NCBI RefSeq assembly: GCF_001583495.1
Contig: NZ_LQAQ01000098.1
Location: 124,001-188,000, forward strand
DNA from: Flammeovirga sp. SJP92
Lineage (GTDB): Bacteria > Bacteroidota > Bacteroidia > Cytophagales > Flammeovirgaceae
DNA: 64,000 nt
Direction of reading: 5' to 3'
Positions within the stretch are counted from its first letter, which is position 1, and the number at the start of each line of letters is the position of its first letter. Positions 8,898 through 18,300 of this stretch are shown piece by piece. A model generated the notes under the pieces. The model had not been told where the DNA came from. It did no database searches and saw only the letters and a list, made by a program, of their open reading frames with translations. The translations under genes and the position numbers were made by a program.

Positions 8898-9842
8898 ATG
8901 TGTAATTCAAAGAACAACAAAGCCACTTACAATGCAGATGTAGACCCTGTAAAATCTTACCAAGATAAATGTAAAGTCAATTATGATTTTTACAATAAGG
9001 TCATTGCTACTAAAGAGAATAATACTAGAACAACAGTTTATGAGGATACAATTGAACCGCATACTGGAAATGCATTTCCATTAAAAGCAGGTCAAACGAT
9101 TCGTTTTGAACAACGTCCAAGTTTACATAATGGCAGAACACAAATTCTGGATGTTCAATTCATTACCCCTGATTTAAAACAATGGAGCGATCATTTGAAT
9201 AATGGTCCAATAGAAGGTTTGAACCTGAAATTATATTCAGGAGTTTGGACACAAAGCCAATATATGGAGAAAATTGCTACAGTAGTTGCAGACGAATTTC
9301 CCTATGAATTGTTAGACAATAAGGATACATCACATATGTTTTTTGCAGCGCATTGCTGTCCGGAATGGATAGAAATGACGCATGGAGAAGAAGCTAATGT
9401 GAACAGTTGTCAGGAGAATTTTATTCATGGTTTTAATAGAATTCCAGCCATACAAGCCATTGAAGACCCTATGGAAAGAAGAAAAATGGTTCAGTTTTTT
9501 GCGGATAAAAATGATATCAACATCTTTCAAGGGAATCAGTTTAAGCAAGATGAAAACGGTATTACCCGTTGTTATTTATCACCATCACCTTCAGTACCTG
9601 ATGGAACAGGTGTAGAATTTTATGCTGAGAAAGACTGTTACGTGGTGGTCAGTAATTGTCCTTATGCTGATCAGGCAATTCCTTACCCAGAGGCAAAACC
9701 AAATCCAGTGTATATTAAAGTAGAAGATACAGGCATCCAACCTTATTCAGACAATCATCTTAGTATCAATCATGGCTGGGAAGACCGAATTTATGAACGT
9801 ATTTTTTCAAAAGATGTATCCCCAAAACCCATGAACTTTTAA
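8898..9842 (+). CDS. DUF1989 protein (urea carboxylase-associated / CgdAB-like family), paralogue A
   Basis: 314 residues. Conserved blocks include HNGRTQI, HMFFAAHC, VNSCQENF, SPSVPDGTG and SNCPYADQ; the repeated His and Cys residues in these blocks are likely metal ligands or catalytic. DUF1989 includes the urea carboxylase-associated proteins and the carboxyguanidine deiminase subunits CgdA/CgdB, but those sit with a biotin carboxylase and allophanate hydrolase, none of which is here, and are shorter. The substrate is therefore open. A close paralogue lies 4 kb downstream with a related leader. ATG start supported by homology of the N-terminus (YNADVDPV). Confidence 0.82.
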   Translation: MCNSKNNKATYNADVDPVKSYQDKCKVNYDFYNKVIATKENNTRTTVYEDTIEPHTGNAFPLKAGQTIRFEQRPSLHNGRTQILDVQFITPDLKQWSDHLNNGPIEGLNLKLYSGVWTQSQYMEKIATVVADEFPYELLDNKDTSHMFFAAHCCPEWIEMTHGEEANVNSCQENFIHGFNRIPAIQAIEDPMERRKMVQFFADKNDINIFQGNQFKQDENGITRCYLSPSPSVPDGTGVEFYAEKDCYVVVSNCPYADQAIPYPEAKPNPVYIKVEDTGIQPYSDNHLSINHGWEDRIYERIFSKDVSPKPMNF

Positions 9843-9854
9843 TTCCTCTCTATC

Positions 9855-9889
9855 AGTGCTTGTTGTTGTAAAACAATAAGCACTTTTTT
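9855..9889 (+). terminator. Terminator of the first DUF1989 gene
   Basis: A stem formed by AGTGCTT and AAGCACT with inner TTGTT/AACAA pairing is followed by six T. Confidence 0.85.
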
Positions 9890-10018
9890 GATTCTATTCA
9901 GGAAAATAAAATGAAAAAATGGAGACTTTAACCTGTTGTTTATCAGTTTTCTGTAGGTGCAAACTTGTTACTTCCATCATTTAATAGCATCTTATAATAA
10001 CAATATACTACTATTACT

Positions 10019-10573
10019 ATGAAAGAAAATTTAACTCAATTATTAAATAACAGAACCCTAGACGAAAGAAGTGATAAGATTTATCCTTTGGTGTATGAAA
10101 ACTTGCACTTAATTTCTGAAAAACTATTTCAAAGAGAATCCAATAAAAACACCCTTCAACCTACTTTATTGGTCAATGAAGCCTATTTGAATTTAATTGA
10201 CCAGGATAACATTGAATGGCAGGGAAAAACACACTTTTATGCTTTAGGTGCAAGAGCCATCAGAAGGATATTAGTGGACCACGCTCGAAGTAAAAATACC
10301 ATCAAAAGAGGTGGAGATTGGAATAAAGTTGATTTTGAAAATGCCATTATTTTTAATCCAGAGAAGAGTGATATGACGCTTGCATTGGATGAAGCCATTG
10401 AACATTTGAAACAGAAGCATGAACGCCAAGCTGATGTGGTGGAGATGAAGTTTTTTGGAGGAATGAAAATGCAGGAAATTGCAGATGAATTGGGCGTTTC
10501 TATCAAAACAGTAGAGGTAGATTGGACAGTAGCGAAACAGTGGATTAGAATGTTTTTAACCAAAGAGGTATAA
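10019..10573 (+). CDS. ECF-like sigma factor paired with a Ser/Thr kinase
   Basis: 184 residues. Region 2 has LQPTLLVNEAYLNLID and HFYALGARAIRRILVDHAR, the signature of the sigma family common in Planctomycetes (TIGR02999-like). Region 4 has FFGGMKMQEIADELGVSI and a recognition helix. Its stop codon is followed at once by the ATG of a membrane Ser/Thr kinase, so the two are cotranscribed. In Vibrio, the ECF43-type EcfP is activated by phosphorylation by its neighbouring kinase PknT; a similar mechanism is plausible here (inference). Confidence 0.88.
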   Translation: MKENLTQLLNNRTLDERSDKIYPLVYENLHLISEKLFQRESNKNTLQPTLLVNEAYLNLIDQDNIEWQGKTHFYALGARAIRRILVDHARSKNTIKRGGDWNKVDFENAIIFNPEKSDMTLALDEAIEHLKQKHERQADVVEMKFFGGMKMQEIADELGVSIKTVEVDWTVAKQWIRMFLTKEV

Positions 10574-12868
10574 ATGAGTGATAATTTACATGAAAGAGCA
10601 ACCGCATTATTTGGACAAGTGATTGATCTTTCAGAATCTCAAGGCAAAGCATTTATAGAGCAACAAACCCAAGAAGATAGCGAGCTTAGAGAATATACAT
10701 TGAAATTGTACCTTTCTTTTTTGAAAGAGCAGGAAAACTTCGGAGACCAGAAAACAGAAAAAGAAGAGGTGACCAAAAAAGAGATTGCACCTTTTTTTAA
10801 TCCTGATATACAGGAAAGTCTTGATCTAGTTGGGAAAATCAAAAATGCTCCAAAGAAGAAAAATATTTTGATCATCAGTTTTCTGGTGCTTTTTATTGTT
10901 TCAGCTTTTTTCTATGGAACATATATTAGAGAAGAGCTCAAAGCGATGGAAGTGAATGAACATATAGCTATCCTTAATGCAAACAAAACAATTCTGAAGC
11001 AGTGGGTTGAAAATCAAAAGATGAAAGTACATGATATCGCTTCTCTACCCGTTGTTCAAAATGCCACTTTACAACTCAACCTTCTCTATGATCAAAATGG
11101 CAATGAATTCTTCAAAAAGGCAACTTCTCCCCTCCTTTCAATCACCAAAGATTTAAGCCGTTTAAGTAAAAATGAAAATATATTGGGAATTGGAATTTTG
11201 CATCATTCAAGCCCAATCACTTTGGTTAGTACAGCAGAGTTGGATAGAACGTCTCATTTATCATTATTCAATGGAAAATTGCTTGCAGAAGGTGCCTATC
11301 CCTATTATGTAAAAGTGATTGAAGGTCATACGGTTTTTACTCCTCCTATTGAATTAGAAAAACAAATCTATCACGATACCTCAAAAGTCAGGAATTATAC
11401 CTCAGAGTGTCATTTTTCTACCCCAATTATTATTGATGGAAAATTAGAGGGTGTCTTTAATATGAGTTTGACTTCAAAGAAAACATTTGGTCAGCTTTTC
11501 AGGAGTACCATTCATGGAAGTTCTTCAGAAGTATATGCTTTCAATGAAAGAGGACAAATGCTAAGCACAAGCCGTTTTCTGAAAGATTTGCAACATTCTA
11601 AGATGCTCGACTTTGATACAACCAAATCCAGTATTCTAAATATTACTTTAAAAGACCCAAACCTTAATGAAAGCACGGCATTATTTGAAGTCATCCAAGA
11701 TGATTTAGCCTCCAACTCTCCACAATATAGTGGAACGCTGACGCAACCTTATATTAATTACTTGGGCCACGAAGTCATTGGTGCATGGATTTGGTTTCCA
11801 GAATACCAAATTGGTTTAATTCACGAACAAAATTATAGTGAATTCAACCGCTCCATGTATCTCTTCGATATTACCTTTTTACTGGTGGTGTTGATTGCTG
11901 TCATTCTTGGAGTAATAGCCATTCGAAGTAATTTTAAGTTAGATCTCTTGAGAAAAAAATACACGGAACTGCAGGAACTAGGACAGTATCAATTGATTGA
12001 AAAGATTGGTGAAGGCGGTTTCGGAAAAGTATATAAAGGAGAACATCGTTTATTGAAAAAGCCTGTTGCCATTAAGCTATTGAAAAAAGAATTGAATGGA
12101 ACAGACGCTTTAGATCGTTTCAAAAAAGAAGTAATGGTAATGGCCTCGTTGGATCATCCAAACACCGTAAAAGTTTACGATTATGGAACAAGTGATGATG
12201 GACAATTCTATTATGTGATGGAATATTTGAATGGTATTTCTGTTGAAAACTTACTGACCAAAAAGGATGCTGTCACTGTCAATAGAGGTATTTATATTTT
12301 ACTCAAGGTATGTAAAAGTTTGGAAGAAGCTCACCGAAAAGGATTACTACATAGGGACATCAAACCTGCAAATATCATGGTTTGCAATCAAGGAGGTGCT
12401 TATGATGTTATAAAATTACTGGATTTTGGTTTGGTCAAAGAGATGAATACAGACGTTAGTCAACAGACTAAAATCAACCGAATTGGAGGAACACCAATGT
12501 TTATGGCACCTGAACGGCTACATGATCCTTTCAACGCTGATGCAAGACAGGATATCTATGCCATTGGAGCGGTAGGTTTATATATGTTTAGTGGAAAATA
12601 CATTGTAGAATTGATTTCTCAGAAAATGCTGATGGGTCAGGATTCTATTGATAGTTTATTGACAGAAGATATTTTTAAAGACATTACCCTTCCTGAAGAA
12701 CTGATACAGTTGCTTTTCAGTTGTATCAGTTTTAATGTAAAAGAACGACCGAATGATATCAGACAGCTGATTTCTGCTTTAGAAAATCTTAATCGTGTTT
12801 ATCCATGGTCGGAACAAAATGCAAAAGAATGGTGGATGGAGTTTGATGAGTATTCTTATTCATCATAA
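10574..12868 (+). CDS. Membrane Ser/Thr protein kinase with periplasmic sensor
   Basis: 764 residues. A cytosolic N-terminal helix bundle (about 1-50), typical of kinases encoded beside such sigma factors, is followed by a first membrane span (97-118), a large extracytoplasmic Cache/PDC-like region (about 119-428), a second span (about 430-453) and a complete C-terminal kinase domain (about 470-755). The kinase has the Gly loop GEGGFG, the VAIK lysine near 500, HRDIKPAN at 593-600, DFG at 617-619 and MAPERL. The gene abuts the ECF sigma gene, its likely substrate. The topology suggests an external signal is passed to the sigma factor by phosphorylation. Confidence 0.93.
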   Translation: MSDNLHERATALFGQVIDLSESQGKAFIEQQTQEDSELREYTLKLYLSFLKEQENFGDQKTEKEEVTKKEIAPFFNPDIQESLDLVGKIKNAPKKKNILIISFLVLFIVSAFFYGTYIREELKAMEVNEHIAILNANKTILKQWVENQKMKVHDIASLPVVQNATLQLNLLYDQNGNEFFKKATSPLLSITKDLSRLSKNENILGIGILHHSSPITLVSTAELDRTSHLSLFNGKLLAEGAYPYYVKVIEGHTVFTPPIELEKQIYHDTSKVRNYTSECHFSTPIIIDGKLEGVFNMSLTSKKTFGQLFRSTIHGSSSEVYAFNERGQMLSTSRFLKDLQHSKMLDFDTTKSSILNITLKDPNLNESTALFEVIQDDLASNSPQYSGTLTQPYINYLGHEVIGAWIWFPEYQIGLIHEQNYSEFNRSMYLFDITFLLVVLIAVILGVIAIRSNFKLDLLRKKYTELQELGQYQLIEKIGEGGFGKVYKGEHRLLKKPVAIKLLKKELNGTDALDRFKKEVMVMASLDHPNTVKVYDYGTSDDGQFYYVMEYLNGISVENLLTKKDAVTVNRGIYILLKVCKSLEEAHRKGLLHRDIKPANIMVCNQGGAYDVIKLLDFGLVKEMNTDVSQQTKINRIGGTPMFMAPERLHDPFNADARQDIYAIGAVGLYMFSGKYIVELISQKMLMGQDSIDSLLTEDIFKDITLPEELIQLLFSCISFNVKERPNDIRQLISALENLNRVYPWSEQNAKEWWMEFDEYSYSS

Positions 12869-12870
12869 AA

Positions 12871-12900
12871 AGAGCCAATAAACAGGTATTTATTGGCTCT
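12871..12900 (-). terminator. Terminator between the convergent kinase and merC-like genes
   Basis: Perfect 12-bp arms AGAGCCAATAAA and TTTATTGGCTCT with a 6-base loop. The T run exists only on the minus strand, so it suits the leftward MerC-like gene, but the stem can also stop the rightward kinase transcript. Confidence 0.8.
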
Positions 12901-12975
12901 AACTATAAAAGAAATATGTAGTATTTAATAGATATATGAGGTAATTCAGTTTCTTACAGTTTTAGTTTAGCTGGA

Positions 12976-13389
12976 TTAATGATGGCATTTTTTCAAGTTC
13001 ATCAAGTGACTTCCTATCAGTACAAATGACATTGTATAAGATAATATACTTAGCCAAAGAGGTTCAAAACCAAAATATTTAGAAAGCATACAAACGCTGT
13101 AAACAATATAACTTACCCACATCACAATGCTTCTAGCTTCAGAAGAAGAGCATTTTTTTGTAGAAAAATAAACAGCTATACCGCTAATAACGATCATAGA
13201 TAAATCAATTATTCCCCAGATATCTAATTGATGAATATGATCATGATGGTGATGGTGTGAAGAATGAGAAATAATGGAACTACCAATCATTACACCTGAT
13301 GTGATAATACAATGAATCAAACAGATAAATGAACCTGTTATTCCTATCTGATCAGTATATTTTATAAACTCTCTCTTTAAAGTATACAT
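12976..13389 (-). CDS. MerC-domain membrane protein
   Basis: 137 residues with four membrane segments. The first has the Gly-x-x-Cys-x-Ile-His-Cys pattern (SFICLIHCI) of MerC-type proteins, and the loop after the second carries a His cluster (SHHHHHDHIHQ) suited to metal binding. MerC proteins move mercuric or other heavy-metal ions across the inner membrane; in Bacteroidota the family is often found without a mer operon, so the metal is not known. It is a single-gene unit. Confidence 0.8.
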   Translation of the reverse strand: MYTLKREFIKYTDQIGITGSFICLIHCIITSGVMIGSSIISHSSHHHHHDHIHQLDIWGIIDLSMIVISGIAVYFSTKKCSSSEARSIVMWVSYIVYSVCMLSKYFGFEPLWLSILSYTMSFVLIGSHLMNLKKCHH

Positions 13390-13710
13390 AGCAATTTGTG
13401 TTTTAACTGTATAACAGCTTATGATGAATAGTAGAGTGGATCACTCCTTACATTATCATATGCGTCAGTTTTACTCAAACCCCTATTTAGAGGTCTCTTT
13501 TAGTGAAAATTTTCCAAACATGCTTTTAAGAAGAGATTTTTGTGATGGTGTTTTTAATGAGACTAGAATAATAGAAGTGATTGAGAGATATACCTTATTG
13601 ATATGAATGTATAATTTTCCTTTAGTGTTAAAAAGAGTTAAACGAATAGAGGTTTTATTTAGGGCTTTCGCCTATGTAAGTGAAAACAAAAAAACATAGG
13701 AAACTAAATA
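13390..13710. other. Intergenic region between merC-like gene and second DUF1989 gene
   Basis: It holds the promoter side of the leftward MerC-like gene and the leader of the second DUF1989 gene. The only frame of any length (13421-13606, 61 residues) has no recognisable features and is not called. No RNA gene was seen. Confidence 0.5.
13660..13700 (+). promoter_or_regulatory. Structured leader with shared DUF1989 motif, copy B
   Basis: The motif CGCCTATGTAAGTGAAA (13669-13685) matches the leader of the first DUF1989 gene. Its CCTATGT pairs with ACATAGG at 13694-13700, while the same CCTA can instead pair with TAGG at 13660-13663. The two hairpins exclude each other, as in a switch, but copy A does not keep this pairing. 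Confidence 0.4.
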
Positions 13711-14694
13711 ATGAATGCTATGACAACGAAAAATGAAAGCTACAACGCAGATATCGATCCAGTAGAACAATTTGCAAGAGGTGTAAAACCGAATACAGAA
13801 TTCTATGATAAAGTGATCGCCACAAAAACGAACAATACTCGAAAACTTGTTTACGAAGACGTATTAGAAAAGCATACAGGCAATTCTTTTTATGCCAAAG
13901 CAGGACAAGTTATTAGAATAGAACAACGTCCTCACCAACATAATGGTAGAACACAAATTGCTGATATTTTATTCTTCACTCCTGATTTAGAACAGTGGTC
14001 AGACCATTTAAGTACAACAGCTGTAGCAGGTTTTTCTCCGTCTATTTATGGTTCACTTTGGACTCAAAGCAAGTACATGGAGAAAATTGTAACGCTAGTT
14101 GCAGATGAGTACCCTTATGAATTACTAGAAGATCCTGATAATGGAATGAAAGTACAGCACATGTTTTTTGCCGCGCACTGTAGCAAAGAATACAATATGT
14201 GTGCATACGGAAATGAAGCTGTACACATGAACAGTTGCCATGAAAATTTTATTCAAGCATTAAATAGAATTCCAGCGATTGCTTCTATTGAAGATGAGGA
14301 GGAAAGAATGAAAAAAGTACAATTTTTAGCAGATAGAAATGACTTGAATATCTTCCAACCCAATCAAATTATTCCAGATGAGGAAGGAGTAACAAGAGGT
14401 AAGATGTTTTTAAGCCCATCTGTTCCTGACGGTACAGGTTTGGAGTTTTATTGTGAAAAAGATTTGTATTTGGTGGCGAGTAATTGCCCTTATGCGGACC
14501 AGAATTTACCATTTCATGAAGCTGATCCTAACCCAATTTACATTCAAGTATTTGATACAGGAATTCAACCTCATAGTGAAGATCATCTTGGTATGGTAAA
14601 AGGTGATCAATGGGAAAAATTAATCTATGATAAATTCAAAAATGGAGAAAAGGACATTTCTGTAAGAACTCCAGAAAGTTTCAATAACCTTTAA
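13711..14694 (+). CDS. DUF1989 protein (urea carboxylase-associated / CgdAB-like family), paralogue B
   Basis: 327 residues, clearly paralogous along the full length to the protein at 8898: shared YNADIDPV, HNGRTQI, HMFFAAHC, HMNSCHENF, SPSVPDGTG and SNCPYADQ blocks, with the candidate His/Cys ligands kept. It lacks the adjacent double Cys of paralogue A (AAHCS versus AAHCC). No urea/guanidine carboxylase or hydrolase is nearby. The two proteins could form a hetero-oligomer as CgdA and CgdB do (inference). A terminator-like hairpin follows. Confidence 0.82.
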   Translation: MNAMTTKNESYNADIDPVEQFARGVKPNTEFYDKVIATKTNNTRKLVYEDVLEKHTGNSFYAKAGQVIRIEQRPHQHNGRTQIADILFFTPDLEQWSDHLSTTAVAGFSPSIYGSLWTQSKYMEKIVTLVADEYPYELLEDPDNGMKVQHMFFAAHCSKEYNMCAYGNEAVHMNSCHENFIQALNRIPAIASIEDEEERMKKVQFLADRNDLNIFQPNQIIPDEEGVTRGKMFLSPSVPDGTGLEFYCEKDLYLVASNCPYADQNLPFHEADPNPIYIQVFDTGIQPHSEDHLGMVKGDQWEKLIYDKFKNGEKDISVRTPESFNNL

Positions 14695-14704
14695 ATAACT
14701 CAAT

Positions 14705-14737
14705 GGGGGGAGTAAATAAAATACTCTCCCTCTTTTC
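14705..14737 (+). terminator. Terminator-like hairpin after second DUF1989 gene
   Basis: A G-rich arm ending GGAGTA pairs with TACTCTCCC and is followed by a T-rich tract. Confidence 0.6.
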
Positions 14738-14760
14738 ATCTCACTTCAAAATCCATAATC

Positions 14761-15261
14761 ATGAAAACATCATTAAAAAGTAAAATAGGTTTGGGCACTA
14801 TTGTGCTTGGTATTATTTCTCCTGTATTTTCTTTGATCGTTCCTTTTTTAGGTTTGAGTAAAGGAATGACTGCCACTATCATTACACTTTTTGTAGTAGG
14901 TGTCCCCGAAGTATGTTTACTAATAGGAGGACTTTTAGCAGGTAAGGAAGGGATTCAGTTGGTAAAAGGAAAAATCAAAAAAATGATGGGATTACCTCCC
15001 GGAAAATATCCAGCAACGCCTTTTCAATATAAAATAGGAATAGTTTGTATTCTTGTTTGGTTTGCAGTGACGGTAGTTTCAGGTTACATCCCTAATATTT
15101 TTGAAGTTCCTTTTATCAAAGAGAATCTGCTCTATTTTTCCATAGGAACTGATATAATATTACTTCTTGGGATTGTAGCTTTTGGAGGAAATCAAATGAT
15201 GAAAAAACTAGGTGATGTATTTCGTTGGCAACCTTGGGTTTTACCCGAAAATAAGAAATAA
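14761..15261 (+). CDS. Hypothetical four-span membrane protein
   Basis: 166 residues, not recognised. Four membrane segments at about 10-30, 38-62, 98-118 and 122-142 in two hairpins, separated by a basic cytosolic loop (KGKIKKMMGLPPGKYP). It follows the DUF1989 gene by 66 bases on the same strand but a terminator-like hairpin lies between, and it has its own strong terminator. A link to DUF1989 function, such as transport, is possible but unsupported. Confidence 0.65.
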   Translation: MKTSLKSKIGLGTIVLGIISPVFSLIVPFLGLSKGMTATIITLFVVGVPEVCLLIGGLLAGKEGIQLVKGKIKKMMGLPPGKYPATPFQYKIGIVCILVWFAVTVVSGYIPNIFEVPFIKENLLYFSIGTDIILLLGIVAFGGNQMMKKLGDVFRWQPWVLPENKK

Positions 15262-15262
15262 T

Positions 15263-15312
15263 AAAAGCCATTGAACTTTCTTCATTAAAAGGAAATGTTC
15301 AATGGCTTTTTT
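15263..15312. terminator. Bidirectional terminator
   Basis: 13-bp arms AAAGCCATTGAAC and GTTCAATGGCTTT with A and T runs on the two sides. It serves the convergent membrane protein and the leftward transporter/HEAT fusion. Confidence 0.88.
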
Positions 15313-15330
15313 CAAACTATGGTTTGATAT

Positions 15331-18300
15331 TTATTTCGAATAATTATTCTGACTTCTAATACGCTGTCCAAGTGTTTTTAAAATTCCTTGCATCAAGCTT
15401 CTTCTGTAGCCCATTAAGGCCAAGAAATCATCTTGTTCTATAGTCATCAAAACAGAATCTTTTGTAGTGGTGGCAGAAAGTGATCTTGGTGAAGAATCTA
15501 ATAAACTCAGATCTCCAAAAAGATCTCGATTCATCAATGTATTAAAAGTAAAACCGCCATCATGAAGTTTTACCTCTCCTTCATAGATAATATACATTTC
15601 TCTACTCTCCTCTCCTTTTCTAAAGATAGAAGTGTCTCTAGGAACTCTAACTTCATGCATAATACTGGCAATGTCTACTAAAATGTGTTCAGGGATTTCC
15701 CTAAATAGAGTTGTAGAACGTAATAAAATTACTTTTTCCAGCTCCAGTAATGGTTTTGTTCCTTCGTTTAATATGCCCATAAGCCAATCTTTTCTTTCAG
15801 GTGAAACCAATTCATCCAATGATTTCGACACTGGTAAATCTTGATAATCTTCTATTCTTTTTAAGCTGATCAAAGCGGGTTCAATCAGTTTTATGTCGTC
15901 TTTATTTAATATCTGACCGATGTATTTCATTAAGCTTGGAGACATTGCATCACGTATACTGATTAATGCTGTGATTTTCGTCCAAGTATTGAACAAAGGC
16001 CTGTTAAAACTGAAGGGTCTGATAATTCCCAGAGTAATACTCAGCGGATCCACAAGGTTAGCAGAATAATAATCTCCCAACTTTTGCATTTTCATTTCCA
16101 GACTGTAATACCCCAAAACTATGATCAGTTTTTGATAAATAGAAGAAGGCAGGGTTTTCCAGAGGTTCTTTTCAATTTCTGCATTCTGTAATATCATTTC
16201 TTGATCAGTATATTCAAAAAGGCGCTTGCTGAAAGAAGTAACTTTAAAAAGCTGATCTCCTTTACCTGCAATCATAAACTCTTGAATGGTTCTGATTCCT
16301 TCCTCAATCAATTCTAATTCATCTTCCAATGCCTTTGAAAGCATAGCACGGAATGGTTTTTCATGTTTCAAAACTACAATGGCATTACAAAGCCAATAGT
16401 AATTCTGGAAAAAGCGTTCCAGATGTTTATTTAAAACCTGAAAGTCAGTATCCGTTTTTGGTCTGTATTTTAATCTTTTGAGTGCATTGTAGGCGGCCAT
16501 TCTCATAAATGGCCAAGGATAATCCACCAATTGCCATAAAATCTCATAGGATTTAGGCGTATCAATCTTACCCATTATTTTACATAATGTGATCAGATAA
16601 ACATCTTCTCTCCTTTTGTTAACAAATAATTCGTTTTCAATAATATCCAGACAATCTTCACCATATTGAATTAGTGTTCTCAGTACGGTATCATTGAACT
16701 TATTTTCTTTCAGAAGATTAATTAATAATGGAATATGCGTTGGACTTTTTACAATTCCTGCAATTTTAATCCCTTCTTTGATCAGTAAATCATCACCATC
16801 AATAATAGCATCAAAGATATAAGGCTCACTTTCCTTGGGTGAGACTTTTGCTAGAATTTTTAGAGCAAAGATTTTTTGTTTAGGGTTTTCAGATTTTAAA
16901 GTGTTCTTAATATAATTCAGAGCTATGGTTCTTTGTTCTTCAGATTCTGAAGAGAGGAGACCATAAAGTGCTCCTTTCCTTATTTCTTTGTTATCATCAT
17001 CAATCCAATCAATCACTTCTTTAATAAAAGTAGGATCGCTTTTGCAAGTACTGATGATTGCTTTTTTTCTTACCCTTGGATCAGGATCTTTTAAAGCGAG
17101 TTTCTTTATAGCCTCTTCAATCTTTGGCGTTTTGATTTCCTCATTGAAAGTGATAGAAAAATACCTTACCACTTCCTCAGGGTGGCGAAGCATATGTAAT
17201 AGAACCGTTTCATTCTTTTTGGGGTTGATCATGGTATTTGCCTCCAAAGCATAAAGCACATCTTCGGGGCGGTGAGAAATCAACTTATTTACTAAAAGGC
17301 GGTTTACTTCCTGGTCATGAGTGGCAATTTCATAACTTTCTATATCTCTCAATAAGAAGGCACGGCGGATAATTACTCTATAATCTCTAGAAACAATCTT
17401 TGCACAAAGCCACCATGCCAGTAAGAAACTGATGGATAACCAGACAATCATTGTTCCTTCTCTAGAGGAAACATCAGCATTGACTATCCAGAGAAAAAAG
17501 CCAGAAAGTATTAATCCAAGTGACCCAAAAAAGCCTCTTAATATTCCAAATGTAAAACCTCTATGTTTTTTCTGAATTGGCCTTAACAGCGAAGGCGTAA
17601 CTGTCGTTAAAATGATATTTCTAGTCATAATAAAGACAATAGCGACCAAGGTTAGCATTACAGGCAGTTGAGGAGGGCTAAATCTTAATACTAAATAAGT
17701 TAGCACTACAATACATAGTAAAATTAGGGGCGGAATAGTAAGTAATTTTTTAATGCCTATATCCTGCAATTTCCTTGATGAAAAGAAAGGAGTGATTGTC
17801 GCCACAATGGCGTAAGAAACAATCAATAATAATGAGAGTGCAATCAGTCCTTTTTGAGGTGTAAAAAGCGATACCCTCAAATCTACCATAAAGAAAAACT
17901 CTACAATACCCCAAACACAGGCCATGCATACCGTTAGTAATCCTAGTTTTAATACATAAGGATTAGAGATGCCAAATGCCCAGAAACTATCTGGAGTGAA
18001 TTTTCTAGATGGTCGGGTGACTTTATCGTGATATTCTTCGAGTTGATCATCAATATTACTATTCTTCAGTGATTGCCAAAGCCCCCATCCAGAAATTACA
18101 TACAGAGGAATAGCCCAGAAAGCCATGGCCGACAAGCTGAATAAATTGGAACCTACCAATACAATTAAAAAACCGGTAAGCTTTGCCAATACCTTAAATG
18201 ACTTGGCTTGTTCTAGCACCTTCCTTCGGTCAGCGGTAGTAGAGTAATTTTCAATGATGGTCCAATACGTACAGTCTTCAAAGAAAATCAAGAGTTTAAT

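Noticed and set aside
8696-8926. 76-residue leftward ORF overlapping the first DUF1989 start
   Set aside because: It covers the leader motif and the start of a well-supported gene on the other strand and has no recognisable features.
13421-13606. 61-residue rightward ORF between the MerC-like gene and the second DUF1989 gene
   Set aside because: No motif, no signal, composition not protein-like, and it runs through the region expected to hold the MerC-like gene's promoter.
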